From UBA967 sp044375555 (lineage in GTDB: Bacteria > Verrucomicrobiota > Verrucomicrobiia > Chthoniobacterales > Terrimicrobiaceae), in the NCBI GenBank assembly GCA_044375555.1, contig JBILML010000004.1, positions 1-64,000 of the forward strand: 64,000 nucleotides of DNA, read 5' to 3'. The notes beneath the pieces were generated by a model. The model searched no databases, was not told the origin of the DNA, and saw only the letters and a program-made list of their open reading frames with translations. The translations under genes and the position numbers were made by a program. Position 1 is the stretch's first letter. Each line of letters opens with the position of its first letter. Positions 1-8,162 of the stretch are shown piece by piece.

Positions 1-108
1 CTGCGCGAACGCGGCAAACCCTACAAATGCGCCATCGTCGCCGCCATGCGAAAACTCCTAATTCACATCCAATCCCTCATCAAAAATCCAAAACTTTCCA
101 CTTGCTGA
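1..108 (+). CDS. IS110-family transposase, C-terminal end only (runs off the window start)
   Basis: The open frame enters from the left edge and ends at a TGA at 106-108. The 35 visible residues carry a Gly-Lys-Pro, then A-I-V-A-A-M-R-K-L-L, then a short basic tail. This is the usual ending of IS110-type (DEDD) transposases after the Transposase_20 domain. The catalytic domains lie outside the window, so intactness cannot be judged. No terminal repeat is evident between the stop and the tRNA at 212; IS110 elements normally lack obvious inverted repeats. The family call rests on this short tail only. Confidence 0.65.
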   Translation: MRERGKPYKCAIVAAMRKLLIHIQSLIKNPKLSTC

Positions 109-211
109 AAACCACAGTTGCTTCGTGCCTTCGTGAGAGCCTCCTCATTGGAATCCGATAAAGATTCGGTTGTCATCCCTACGCGATGTAGTAAGAGTAA
201 AAGCCTTCTGT

Positions 212-286
212 GGCGGGGTAGCCAAGTGGTAAGGCACGGCTCTGCAAAAGCTGTATTCGTCGGTTCGATTCCGACCCTCGCCTCCA
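212..286 (+). tRNA. tRNA-Cys (anticodon GCA)
   Basis: A cloverleaf folds with acceptor strands GGCGGGG and CCTCGCC (one G-U pair), anticodon loop CTGCAAA giving GCA, T-arm loop TTCGATT, discriminator T (a tRNA-Cys identity base) and an encoded CCA at 284-286. It lies about 100 bp after the transposase end. Confidence 0.95.
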
Positions 287-348
287 CTTTTTTCCTTCCC
301 TCGCTCGCCCAAAACCTCCCTCCGGGATGCGGTATTTGAGGTTTCTAT

Positions 349-840
349 CTAGCCTTCCTTTGGCACCCATTCGAGGGTTCCGTCCGCTTTTTCGATTTCG
401 ATCCATTCGCCTTTGAAGGCCATTTTGCGGGCGAGGTCGGCTTGCTTTTTCTGGACGGCCGGGAGGGGGATTTTGTCGCGGGTGGATTGCTCTTTCATCA
501 AGGCCATGCGGGAGGTGTTTTCGGCTTCGACGATTTTTCGGAGGTAGTCGCCTTCTTCGCCAGCGGGTTCGACGCGGATGGAGAGGAGGGCGCTGGCGCT
601 TTCTCCGATGAGTCGGGAGTTTTTAAAAGTCTGGATGTCCGCAGCGCGGTTGAGTCGGTCAGGTCCGGGATTCGTGGCCGGTGCGGGTTGGCCGGGTTTT
701 TCCTCTTTTTGGTGCTGATAGACATCGAGGCGCATGGCGATGTCGACTTTGACGGGTTCCGGTGTGGAGAGGTTGACGGTCGGGCCGGCGCAACCGGCGA
801 GGACAAGGGCTGTCAGGACGGTGGAGTTCCGGATTTTCAT
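349..840 (-). CDS. YnbE-YdbL-like fusion lipoprotein (DUF1318 domain)
   Basis: This 163-residue product begins with a lipoprotein signal whose lipobox LAGC puts the lipidated Cys at residue 17. A short segment rich in Pro/Val and ending in alternating hydrophobics (V-K-V-D-I-A-M-R-L-D-V) resembles the small lipoprotein YnbE. After a Pro-rich linker, residues about 65-163 resemble YdbL (DUF1318), including the I-V-E-A-E-N-x-S-R block and the closing G-E-W-I. In Enterobacteria YnbE and YdbL are separate genes next to ydbH, and YdbH-YnbE takes part in lipid transport between the membranes. Here the ATG overlaps the YdbH-like stop as ATGA, and the two halves form one chain. An in-frame extension upstream to 1053 lies inside the YdbH-like gene, so I reject it as the start. 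The function is inferred from the family and the gene order. Confidence 0.72.
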   Translation of the reverse strand: MKIRNSTVLTALVLAGCAGPTVNLSTPEPVKVDIAMRLDVYQHQKEEKPGQPAPATNPGPDRLNRAADIQTFKNSRLIGESASALLSIRVEPAGEEGDYLRKIVEAENTSRMALMKEQSTRDKIPLPAVQKKQADLARKMAFKGEWIEIEKADGTLEWVPKEG

Positions 841-2816
841 GGTCGAGCGGGTTTTTGCTTCCACTGGCCCTCGGGTGATTCGTCGGCGTGGAGCAGAGTC
901 TGAAATGTGCGTGAACCTTGGGGGCCTTGCAACTTCAAGTCGAGAATGCCCTGCCCGTCGGTGAACCAGAGGGATCCCTCGCTGGTGCGGTAGTCGAAAT
1001 TGCGGAGGGATTCGAGGGCGATCCGGAGGCTGTCGCGTTTCAAGGCGGACCATCTCTGGGGAATCTTGGCGAGGAGGTCATCGAGCTTGCCGATCTCCAT
1101 CGTGCCGGGCTGGGTCGTGCGGAACGATCCTTGGACGCGCTGAATGGATTTCGCTTCGGCGTTTGTCTGGACGCTGAATTCGAGGGGGCCGGTCATGCTG
1201 AAATTTTGCGGAGCGATGACATTGGTGAGTTTTTTCAAATCCACATCTTTGCCGCCGAGCCAGCCGATCCAGGGGGATTTCTCGGTGAAGAAAAATCCAA
1301 AGCCTCCTGAGATATTCCCGCCGTAGAGGACTCCGCCAAAGGTGCTGTTGATGCCTTCGCGATCAAAGGTGGCGCTGATCCATGCGTCCGTGGCGAGGTA
1401 TTGGCGCCAGCGGAGGGATTTGATCTTCACCGTGCCGACGACATTGCTGATGGCTTTCTCTGGAGGGTAGGAGAAGCGCAGGTCGCCGGGTTCGGTTTCG
1501 AAGGTAATCTGATAGTCGGGGAACTGGTAGTTCCGCGCAGGAATCTCGAGGCTGCCGCTCAGTGTGAGGCTGGCGAGGTCATTGAGAGCGACATTTTCGG
1601 CGACTGTCTGGAAATTCAGCGGCAAGCCGTAATTATCGCGTCCGCCGCTGCCGATCACGAGGCTGCCGGATTTCACTTCCAGGCGCTGGATTTTCCATGC
1701 GGCAGAATCCGTCGCGGCCCCTCCGCCCCGACGGGATCGGGCTTGATCCATGTAGAGAAACAAATCCTCGCCGATGGAAACGACGGGACTCGTTAAGGTG
1801 ACTCCACGGATTTCCTGTTCGAGAAGGCCGGCGAGCGTGAATTGGATGAGGACGCTCCGGAGCTTGAGGACATGGGTGAAGGGATCGCGAGGCGAGGGGA
1901 TGGCGAGATTGCTGAGTTCGATCGATTGCTCGGTCGCGCCGAGTTTGTTGGTGATTTCGGAGGGGGTGAGGTTTTGGAGTGTGGTGGCGATGGTAAAAGT
2001 GATGTCGCTCTCTGCGCGCCAGGCGTTCTCGCCGAGGCTGGCTCGAACGCCGGAGATTTCGAGGAGTCCGAGTCTCCAAGTGGGGGTGGGATTCTGAGCG
2101 GGATTTTTCGGCAGATGCGTCAATTGGTCCAGGGCGGACCCGATGGCCAACACCCCGCCGGAAATCCTCGCCTCGCGAAGTTCGAACCTCTCGAAAAGCT
2201 CGCGGGGACTTGCTCGGAGTCGAATGAGGTCCAGAACAAGAAACGGATTTTGAAAACCCGGAGCCGTGGCTTGGATATCCCACAGGGTGAAGTCTTGGAG
2301 CCCCTCGGAGTGGAGGGCGACCTCCTTCCAATCCATGCAAAACTGCGCCGAGATGTCGGGCCGTCCGGTGCTGCTGGCTTCGTAGCGGACTTCGCCGAAG
2401 TCACAAAAAACCCGCCGAATCGTCGGTGCGGGGGCGCTTTTTGATTCGGCTGCAGTTTTCGGAAAAACCCCCGACCATCCTGGGGAGATGACCAAGAGGG
2501 GATTGACCAAGTGGATTTCCCCGATGCGGCGCCGAAGGATATCCGAAAAGGTGAAGACGAGGCGTCCCCGCTCCAGACGCAGGAGGGGTTTTCCTGTCAG
2601 CGGATCGGGTAGAACGAAATTCTCGAAAATGATTTCGCCCGGTTCACCGAAACAAACAGCGTCCACCGCAATGCCCGCCTGGGGCATGGCTTTTTTCAGA
2701 GCCCACTGCGCGACGGAGGTGGGGTTTTGTGACAGCCAAAAAAGCCCGAGAGCACAGGCCAGAACGGTGATTCCCGCCACGGGCAGCCATGGAAACTTAC
2801 GGCGGTTTTTTTCCAA
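837..2816 (-). CDS. YdbH-like AsmA-type envelope protein
   Basis: The product is about 659 residues. An N-terminal membrane anchor (about residues 10-27, basic then hydrophobic) is followed by long beta-strand-rich sequence. The C-terminal block (G-P-L-E-F-S-V-Q, then Q-G-S-F-R-T-T-Q-P-G-T-M-E-I) matches the YdbH C-terminal domain of AsmA-like bridge proteins that move phospholipid between the inner and outer membranes. I chose a TTG start at 2816, five bases after the stop of the upstream gene. The ATG at 2945 would add 43 residues inside that gene and looks like out-of-frame read-through. The gene is directly followed by the YnbE-YdbL fusion, the partner set seen in Enterobacteria. Family assignment is fairly firm; the exact start is not. 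Confidence 0.7.
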   Translation of the reverse strand: MEKNRRKFPWLPVAGITVLACALGLFWLSQNPTSVAQWALKKAMPQAGIAVDAVCFGEPGEIIFENFVLPDPLTGKPLLRLERGRLVFTFSDILRRRIGEIHLVNPLLVISPGWSGVFPKTAAESKSAPAPTIRRVFCDFGEVRYEASSTGRPDISAQFCMDWKEVALHSEGLQDFTLWDIQATAPGFQNPFLVLDLIRLRASPRELFERFELREARISGGVLAIGSALDQLTHLPKNPAQNPTPTWRLGLLEISGVRASLGENAWRAESDITFTIATTLQNLTPSEITNKLGATEQSIELSNLAIPSPRDPFTHVLKLRSVLIQFTLAGLLEQEIRGVTLTSPVVSIGEDLFLYMDQARSRRGGGAATDSAAWKIQRLEVKSGSLVIGSGGRDNYGLPLNFQTVAENVALNDLASLTLSGSLEIPARNYQFPDYQITFETEPGDLRFSYPPEKAISNVVGTVKIKSLRWRQYLATDAWISATFDREGINSTFGGVLYGGNISGGFGFFFTEKSPWIGWLGGKDVDLKKLTNVIAPQNFSMTGPLEFSVQTNAEAKSIQRVQGSFRTTQPGTMEIGKLDDLLAKIPQRWSALKRDSLRIALESLRNFDYRTSEGSLWFTDGQGILDLKLQGPQGSRTFQTLLHADESPEGQWKQKPARP

Positions 2817-2820
2817 GGTG

Positions 2821-3345
2821 CTATTTTTTCCGGCGGCTGGAGACCTCCTCGAAGAGATCGGCAATGCCGTCATCCACGCGGAGATCGATGATCTTCCACT
2901 GGGCGCCCGAGCGGTAAAAATAAAACCGCCAGCGCATCGGCACATCGGCGTTTAGCGAGACGCAGGTGAAGCGGATGAGCGAACTGCCGACTTCGAGGGA
3001 TTCCACGATTTCGTAACCTTTCACCGGCCCGAAATTGTCGAGTGCGACTCGGGTTTTCTCTTTGAGTTGATCGATGTTCTCGGTGCGTTCCGAGATGATC
3101 GTGTTTTTCACGAGACCTTGGTAAGCGGAGTCGAGTTGATCGGCCTTCAGGTCCTCGAAGAATTGCTTCAGGACTTCGGTCGGCTCCAGGATGCGAGCGG
3201 CGGGCGTGGGCGGGGAGGCAGGACTTTTCGGAGAGGGCTCGGCAGCGGTCGGAAAAACCAGACGCTTTTTCCCATCCTCGGCAACCCCTGGATGGCTCAG
3301 AAACGGAACGGCGAGAAGACCAATGACAAAGGGAGTGACGCGCAT
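2821..3345 (-). CDS. Predicted secreted protein of unknown function
   Basis: The product is 174 residues. A short hydrophobic N-terminus (residues 5-21) looks like a Sec signal peptide. A Pro/Ser/Ala linker (about 32-52) leads into an alpha/beta domain of about 110 residues whose layout (helical F-F-E-D-L-K-x-x-x-x-D-x-A-Y, then strands W-R-F-Y-F-Y and W-K-I-I-D-L-R-V-D-D-G) suggests an NTF2-like or DUF4019-type fold. It is the first gene of the minus-strand run, five bases before the YdbH-like start, so it is probably co-expressed with the envelope genes. I do not recognise a specific family. Confidence 0.65.
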   Translation of the reverse strand: MRVTPFVIGLLAVPFLSHPGVAEDGKKRLVFPTAAEPSPKSPASPPTPAARILEPTEVLKQFFEDLKADQLDSAYQGLVKNTIISERTENIDQLKEKTRVALDNFGPVKGYEIVESLEVGSSLIRFTCVSLNADVPMRWRFYFYRSGAQWKIIDLRVDDGIADLFEEVSSRRKK

Positions 3346-3497
3346 GCGTGAGCTTTCGCTTCTTTTCCCCGGCGAGGCAAGCCCCTGCAGGAACCCAGTC
3401 CCAGCACCATGTGACGAAACTGTTTCACGATACCCTTTGTGCCCCGATGCGTGACCGAGTTATCTGCACCCTCTCAACCATTGGGGGGTTGAATCGC

Positions 3498-3535
3498 GGG
3501 CGAAGGTTGGGGAACCTTCGTCCGCACTTTTTTTT
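3498..3535 (+). terminator. Terminator-like hairpin with T run
   Basis: An 11-bp stem with one G-T pair (GGGCGAAGGTT / AACCTTCGTCC) encloses a GGGG loop and is followed after four bases by eight T. It points along the plus strand, although no plus-strand gene ends nearby, so it may be part of the adjacent repeat rather than a working terminator. Confidence 0.4.
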
Positions 3536-3537
3536 CC

Positions 3538-3603
3538 TCAAGGAGAGTGGGCGTCCCGCTCACATCGTTCGATTCCAGTGGGAGGGACGCCCACTCTCCT
3601 TGA
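3538..3603. repeat. REP-like palindrome, copy 1
   Basis: A perfect inverted repeat of 20 bp (arm TCAAGGAGAGTGGGCGTCCC) surrounds a 26-bp centre. A second copy with nearly the same arms and a similar centre sits at 4061-4126. Confidence 0.85.
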
Positions 3604-4028
3604 AAATTCCAGACACTTTCGAACATTGGATTGGGCGGTTCCGAACAATGATTCGACGGGGAAGCTTCGATAATCCGTGTCGCGGAATTGTTGCAAAAAC
3701 GCAAGGTGCTTCAAAAGAGTAGCTAGCGTGACAGTTGTGGCCTGCGTGCTCAGGCTTGGCATGGTATTTGCTCAAAATCAGGGATTAGCGCGGGGTGAGG
3801 TTACGGGATTGTCACGGGGGAGCCATTGCGCCTCGTGCCTCGTTCTCCAAACTTTGACCGCAATTCAAGCGCATCGGCTTTTCTCAGGGATTCCGATGCC
3901 ACCGTGAAAACGGTCCGAGTCAGCTGCGGGATGGCACCGCAGTCAGGGACGAGTCCCCGCTCGCTCTTGAACCAAAAGGAAAGGCAGACCCCCTCAGGGC
4001 GCCAACCAAAAACCTTTAGGAACAAGCG

Positions 4029-7000
4029 ATGAATCGAAACATTTTAAAATCTGAGAGACCTCAAGGAGAGTGGGCGTCCCGCCCACTTCGTTCCATTCCA
4101 GTGGGCGGGACGCCCACGCTCCTTGAGCTTCTATCTTCTGGCTTCTTCGCAGCCACCCGCCGCTGCTCCGAAAAGCCCGCCAATTTTTCCAAATCCAACA
4201 TTCAACATCCAACATCCAAAATTCCAACTCTCCTCCCCGTTTGGAATATCGCTGGCCCGGTTTTAAGGCTGGGGAAATGTGTCGGGTTGTTGGTGGGCAT
4301 CTGGGTATTTGTGAGCTCGGTAGCAATGGCTCAGACATGGACAGGCGCAACCTCCGGTAATTTTTCCGTTGTGGGCAACTGGTCATCCGCGCCGGCATAC
4401 AATGGAACAACAGATTTAACTTTCAGTTCAACCAGCACAAACGCCGTAGCAAACACGACAAACAATTCATTTTTAGGAGCAAATCTTACTATTAGGTCTC
4501 TTTCCTATGACGCAAATGCAGACACCGACCTAAGAACACGATTTACGAGCTCAAGAACGGGCGATACGGCGAGATCTCTAACATTCTCTGCCACATCAGG
4601 ATCAAGTAGCATTTCAATAGCGGCGGGCTCAACTGCCAATATCCAATTCACAGTTGGCACAGGTGTCGGAAATTTAACAGCCTCAAGCAATTTACTTATA
4701 GATCATAATGGTGGCGGCCTATTTACAATTAATCCGAATATTAATGGTTCGGGAAATTTAACTTTCAGTGGAACTGGCAACACCACGGTCACAGGCATAA
4801 TTGGAATTGGCACATCGAATCTGACAAAGTCCGGCGCGGGCAATCTGACTCTTTCTGGGGCGAACACCTACAATGGCTCAACCACAATCAACGGAGGCAC
4901 GCTCAAACTCGGGGCCTCCGGTTCCCTCGCCTCCGCCTCCACGTTGGTCATCTCGGACGGCGGCAGATTCGACACGACAGCGACGACTTTCAGCATCGGC
5001 ACAGCGGGATTGACGCTCGGCGTGGGTGCAAGCACGGCCGGGGCTTTGAATGCCGGCGCGATCACGCTGGGGAACGGGCTCTCGCTCGACATAGCCAGTG
5101 CGACGCCCTCCGCTTCCTACGACCTGTGGAACTTCACCACCCCCTCCGGAGATTTTTCCACCGTGTCGCTCACCGGCAGCGGAGGCTTCACCGGCAGCCT
5201 GAGCTTGAGTTCGGGCATTTGGAGCGGCTCTTCGGGAAGCTATGCGTTTTCACTGAACCAATCCAGCGGCCTGCTCTCCATCATCGAGAGCGCGGCGGCG
5301 ATGTATTGGACGGCGAACGGGGCGAGCCTGGGCGGCACTGGCACATGGAACGGAACAAACACGAACTGGTCCACCAGCAATGCCTCTGTGTCCGGCACGG
5401 CATGGAATCCCGCAAGCACCGCCGTCTTTGCAGGCACCGCTGGCACCGTAACCGTGGGAACGATTTCCGCGAATGCCGGCCTCTCCTTCCAAACGACCGG
5501 CTACACCCTTTCCAGCGGCACGCTCACACTCGGCGCCGCCAGCGATGTGGCAAACGCCATCACTGTTGACACCAGCCTCCAAGCCACCATCAACTCGGTC
5601 CTCGCGGGGTCAAATGGCATGACCAAGGCAGGCCTCGGCACACTGGTCCTCGGAGGCACGAACACCTACAGCGGCGGCACCAATGTCAACGTCGGCACAC
5701 TCCAAGGCACCACCTCCAGCCTCCAGGGAAACATCGCCAACAACGCCGCGGTGGTCTTCGACCAGACCACAAGCGGCACCTACTCCGGCAACATGAGCGG
5801 AGTCGGTGCTCTCACGAAGAACGGGAGCGGGTCGGTGACCCTCTCGGGATCAAACACCTACTCTGGTGCTACAACGGTTAACGCGGGAACACTGACCCTC
5901 GGATCAAATACAGCCATCGGTGACACCAGCGCGGTGACAATCAATGGTGGCGAACTCAATGTGGGCAGCCGGAGCGAAACAGTGCACTCCATGGCGATGA
6001 ATGGTGGAGCGCTCACGATCGGAACCGGAACGCTCACACTCGACAACGCCTCAAGCTTCACAGGCAGCACGGTCACGCTCGCAGGGTCTGTAAACTCGCG
6101 CCTGAACGCCACGGGAACCACCACTCTCGGAAACGTCAATTTTGTCTACAACAACGCATCAAATCTCGGAGACGGTAAGGGGCTTGTGTTGGGAGGCAGT
6201 ATCTTGGTCAACGCCGCTACGACAGCGAATTTCACTAACGCCGCCGCAGGTGTCGGCCGTATCGAACTCAACGCCAACACAACAATCGACGTCGGAGCCG
6301 GAGGCGCAATGAATGTCGCCTGGGTAGTTGACGAGTTCGGTGGAACCCGATCCTTGACCAAGAACGGAAGCGGCAACCTTACGCTGAATGCAGCTAACGC
6401 CTATGCTGGCGGCACGACCCTGAACACCGGCACCTTGGTCATCGGCCACGCCGGCGCCGCGGGCAGCGGCACGATCACCCAAGCCAATGCCACATCGCTT
6501 CTGAAATTCGATACTGTCGGCACGATCACCAATGCCATGTTGGTCCACAATGTCCTCGCCACCCAAAGCGCCACTTTGAGCGGTGCGATCACGGTGAACA
6601 ACGCCACTTGGGACATCGACACCGGCGACACCCTCACCATTTCGGGCGCGGTCTCCGGCAACGGCGGAGTCACCAAAAACGGCGGCGGCATGCTTACGCT
6701 CAATGGCACAAACACCTACAACGGATCTACAGTCATCAACGCCGGCACCTTGAATGCCACAACGGCCGATGCGCTGGGTTCCAACAACACCGTTCAAATC
6801 AACGGCGGCACGCTGCTCGTGACTGCGGATGACGCGATCAACGGAAAAAACATCACCCTCAACACGAATGGCGTCGGGCTACGATTCAGTGGGAACTACA
6901 GCGGAGCGATCGGCAGCCTGACCCTGAACGCAGACTCCATCATCGATATGGGCCCCGGAAGCGTGCAAATCCTGTTCCAAGGCCTGTCCTTATCGAGCCA

Positions 7001-7358
7001 CACCTTGAGTTTTTACAACTGGACCGGCTCGACATTGTGGAATGGCGGCACTGGGGCGGACACAGACAAGGTCTTCCTTTTCCCAACCATCGATCCCGGC
7101 GATTTGAATAAGATCTCATTCTACAGCGGCAACGGCGGCGACAGCTTCCTAGGCACCGGCTTCGATATAGGATTGAAGGCGACAGGGTTCTCTCCCGCTT
7201 TTGGCAATCAAATCCTCCCTGTCCCCGAGCCCGAAACCTGGGCCACTGCTGTGATTTTGTTGGTGGGTGGAATGGTGTGGTTTTTGAAGCGGGCGCGGCA
7301 TCCTTTGAAAAAGAAAGCGGTCCCCATTCCTCACGGCTCGCTCAATGAAACCAAATAA
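4029..7358 (+). CDS. Large beta-strand-repeat surface protein with PEP-CTERM-like C-terminus
   Basis: Read from the ATG at 4029 the frame gives 1109 residues. It contains many autotransporter-associated beta-strand repeats of the type L-T-K-x-G-x-G-x-L-T-L-x-G-x-N-T-Y-x-G, each followed by T-x-I-N-x-G-T-L. The C-terminus has V-P-E-P-E, a hydrophobic helix and a basic tail, which is a PEP-CTERM sorting signal (exosortase-dependent surface anchoring). A good signal peptide with cleavage after A-M-A lies at about residues 80-101, not at the N-terminus. Residues 12-34 are the translation of a REP-like palindrome, so the natural start may be a non-ATG codon near 4269-4293, or the repeat invaded the 5' end. 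AGGA eight bases before 4029 supports the ATG. The first 500 bp after the signal peptide are distinctly A/T-richer than the rest. Adhesin or matrix role is inferred. Confidence 0.75.
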   Translation: MNRNILKSERPQGEWASRPLRSIPVGGTPTLLELLSSGFFAATRRCSEKPANFSKSNIQHPTSKIPTLLPVWNIAGPVLRLGKCVGLLVGIWVFVSSVAMAQTWTGATSGNFSVVGNWSSAPAYNGTTDLTFSSTSTNAVANTTNNSFLGANLTIRSLSYDANADTDLRTRFTSSRTGDTARSLTFSATSGSSSISIAAGSTANIQFTVGTGVGNLTASSNLLIDHNGGGLFTINPNINGSGNLTFSGTGNTTVTGIIGIGTSNLTKSGAGNLTLSGANTYNGSTTINGGTLKLGASGSLASASTLVISDGGRFDTTATTFSIGTAGLTLGVGASTAGALNAGAITLGNGLSLDIASATPSASYDLWNFTTPSGDFSTVSLTGSGGFTGSLSLSSGIWSGSSGSYAFSLNQSSGLLSIIESAAAMYWTANGASLGGTGTWNGTNTNWSTSNASVSGTAWNPASTAVFAGTAGTVTVGTISANAGLSFQTTGYTLSSGTLTLGAASDVANAITVDTSLQATINSVLAGSNGMTKAGLGTLVLGGTNTYSGGTNVNVGTLQGTTSSLQGNIANNAAVVFDQTTSGTYSGNMSGVGALTKNGSGSVTLSGSNTYSGATTVNAGTLTLGSNTAIGDTSAVTINGGELNVGSRSETVHSMAMNGGALTIGTGTLTLDNASSFTGSTVTLAGSVNSRLNATGTTTLGNVNFVYNNASNLGDGKGLVLGGSILVNAATTANFTNAAAGVGRIELNANTTIDVGAGGAMNVAWVVDEFGGTRSLTKNGSGNLTLNAANAYAGGTTLNTGTLVIGHAGAAGSGTITQANATSLLKFDTVGTITNAMLVHNVLATQSATLSGAITVNNATWDIDTGDTLTISGAVSGNGGVTKNGGGMLTLNGTNTYNGSTVINAGTLNATTADALGSNNTVQINGGTLLVTADDAINGKNITLNTNGVGLRFSGNYSGAIGSLTLNADSIIDMGPGSVQILFQGLSLSSHTLSFYNWTGSTLWNGGTGADTDKVFLFPTIDPGDLNKISFYSGNGGDSFLGTGFDIGLKATGFSPAFGNQILPVPEPETWATAVILLVGGMVWFLKRARHPLKKKAVPIPHGSLNETK
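4061..4126. repeat. REP-like palindrome, copy 2 (inside the surface-protein frame)
   Basis: The arms match copy 1 at 3538-3603 with one mismatch between them (GAGAGTGGG against CCCACGCTC), and the palindrome extends to 26 bp. It lies just inside the open frame that starts at 4029, where it encodes a Gly-Glu-Trp-Ala-Ser-Arg-Pro stretch. Confidence 0.85.
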
Positions 7359-7408
7359 TTCTGATTTTTTTTGAAAGCGCCGCGACTCCCTACCTTATCT
7401 TTATTTCA

Positions 7409-7789
7409 ATGAAAGCGCTCAAACCGGCCACCGCGATCATGCTTCTAGAAACCCGGACGATTCATCATGGGGGCATCCCTGAAAAATCCGCCGAGTCGTC
7501 CTGCTCGCTGGCTGACAAAATCGAGGAGTTGGTCCTCAAGATCGGCTACAGCAATGTCCAGGCGCTGAGCGTCGTCATCCAACTCCTCACGGTCGGAAAA
7601 ATCCGCGTCGATTTTCGTGATTACAGTCAACGGCTTCAGCTGGCCTCAAAATCCGATATGATGACACGAGCCCATGCCGCCGAGATTTTCGACACGCATC
7701 TCACCCAGATGAAAGTGGAGGCTCATTCCCACAACGGGTTCACACAAAAAATCACCTTCCAGTCTCCGCGAATCCATCTGCCGAAGTAG
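7409..7789 (+). CDS. Hypothetical protein
   Basis: The 126-residue product has no signal peptide or membrane helix. Its middle (about 34-70) is predicted helical with a hydrophobic pattern (A-D-K-I-E-E-L-V-L-K-I-G, then A-L-S-V-V-I-Q-L-L), and it ends in a more polar segment. I do not recognise a family. It follows the surface protein by 50 bp on the same strand and is followed by a palindrome-rich gap. Codon use looks like its neighbours, so it is likely a real gene, but this is not certain. Confidence 0.45.
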   Translation: MKALKPATAIMLLETRTIHHGGIPEKSAESSCSLADKIEELVLKIGYSNVQALSVVIQLLTVGKIRVDFRDYSQRLQLASKSDMMTRAHAAEIFDTHLTQMKVEAHSHNGFTQKITFQSPRIHLPK

Positions 7790-7872
7790 AAATGCTCTGT
7801 GTGAGAGCGCGCGCCCGGCGTTGTTAGGCTTCTCATACCAAAAGCAGCTTGCATTTTGACTTTTGAATGTAG

Positions 7873-7891
7873 CACAGGCGTCCCGCCTGTG
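7873..7891. repeat. Short GC palindrome
   Basis: An 8-bp perfect inverted repeat CACAGGCG / CGCCTGTG with a 3-bp centre. A related motif (GCGTCCCGCCTGTGTG) recurs at about 31030-31047. It lies in the gap 7790-8162, in which I see no gene. Confidence 0.6.
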
Positions 7892-8005
7892 TGCGTCACA
7901 TGACTCCGTGATTCCCATGGGTTCGTTGTAAAAAAGAACGCCAGTCTCCGCACGGCCGAGACGGCCATACCCCTTTCTTCCTGGGTCCTATCCTGACAGT
8001 CTATC

Positions 8006-8054
8006 GGGCGTGGCGCCTGCGTGGGTAAGTCCTTCGATGGCAGGCGAGACGCCC
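8006..8054. repeat. REP-like palindrome downstream of rfbA
   Basis: Arms GGGCGTGGCGCCTGC and GCAGGCGAGACGCCC pair with two mismatches around a 19-bp centre. It lies in the 373-bp gap after the rfbA stop (minus strand) and could act as a transcript-end structure, although no T run follows. Confidence 0.6.
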
Positions 8055-8162
8055 GCCCTACAATAAAGCAATCGAAAGTCGATTTTCCGACAGACATTGG
8101 TGAAACCGGCGCACTCCGTTGCCGTGCGGGGAGGGCTATCCACCCTTATTCTTCGCTGAGAT

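Larger units (their letters stand above)
3346..4028. other. 683-bp gap between divergent genes, rich in palindromes
   Basis: No credible gene is seen; the short open frames here lack family features and overlap palindromes. The gap holds a GC-rich hairpin with a T run (3498-3535) and a perfect 20-bp inverted repeat (3538-3603). The rest, 3604-4028, shows no recognisable gene or promoter beyond AGGA at 4018-4021, eight bases before the ATG at 4029. Confidence 0.5.

Noticed and set aside
1..286. Integrated element next to tRNA-Cys
   Set aside because: Only the transposase tail is present and no duplicated tRNA 3' end is seen downstream, so no tRNA-linked island can be supported.
841..1053. N-terminal extension of the YnbE-YdbL-like protein
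   Set aside because: It lies within the YdbH-like gene and would bury the lipoprotein signal.
5858..6797. Minus-strand ORFs of 90-210 codons under the surface protein
   Set aside because: They follow the repeat period of the plus-strand gene and lack independent features.
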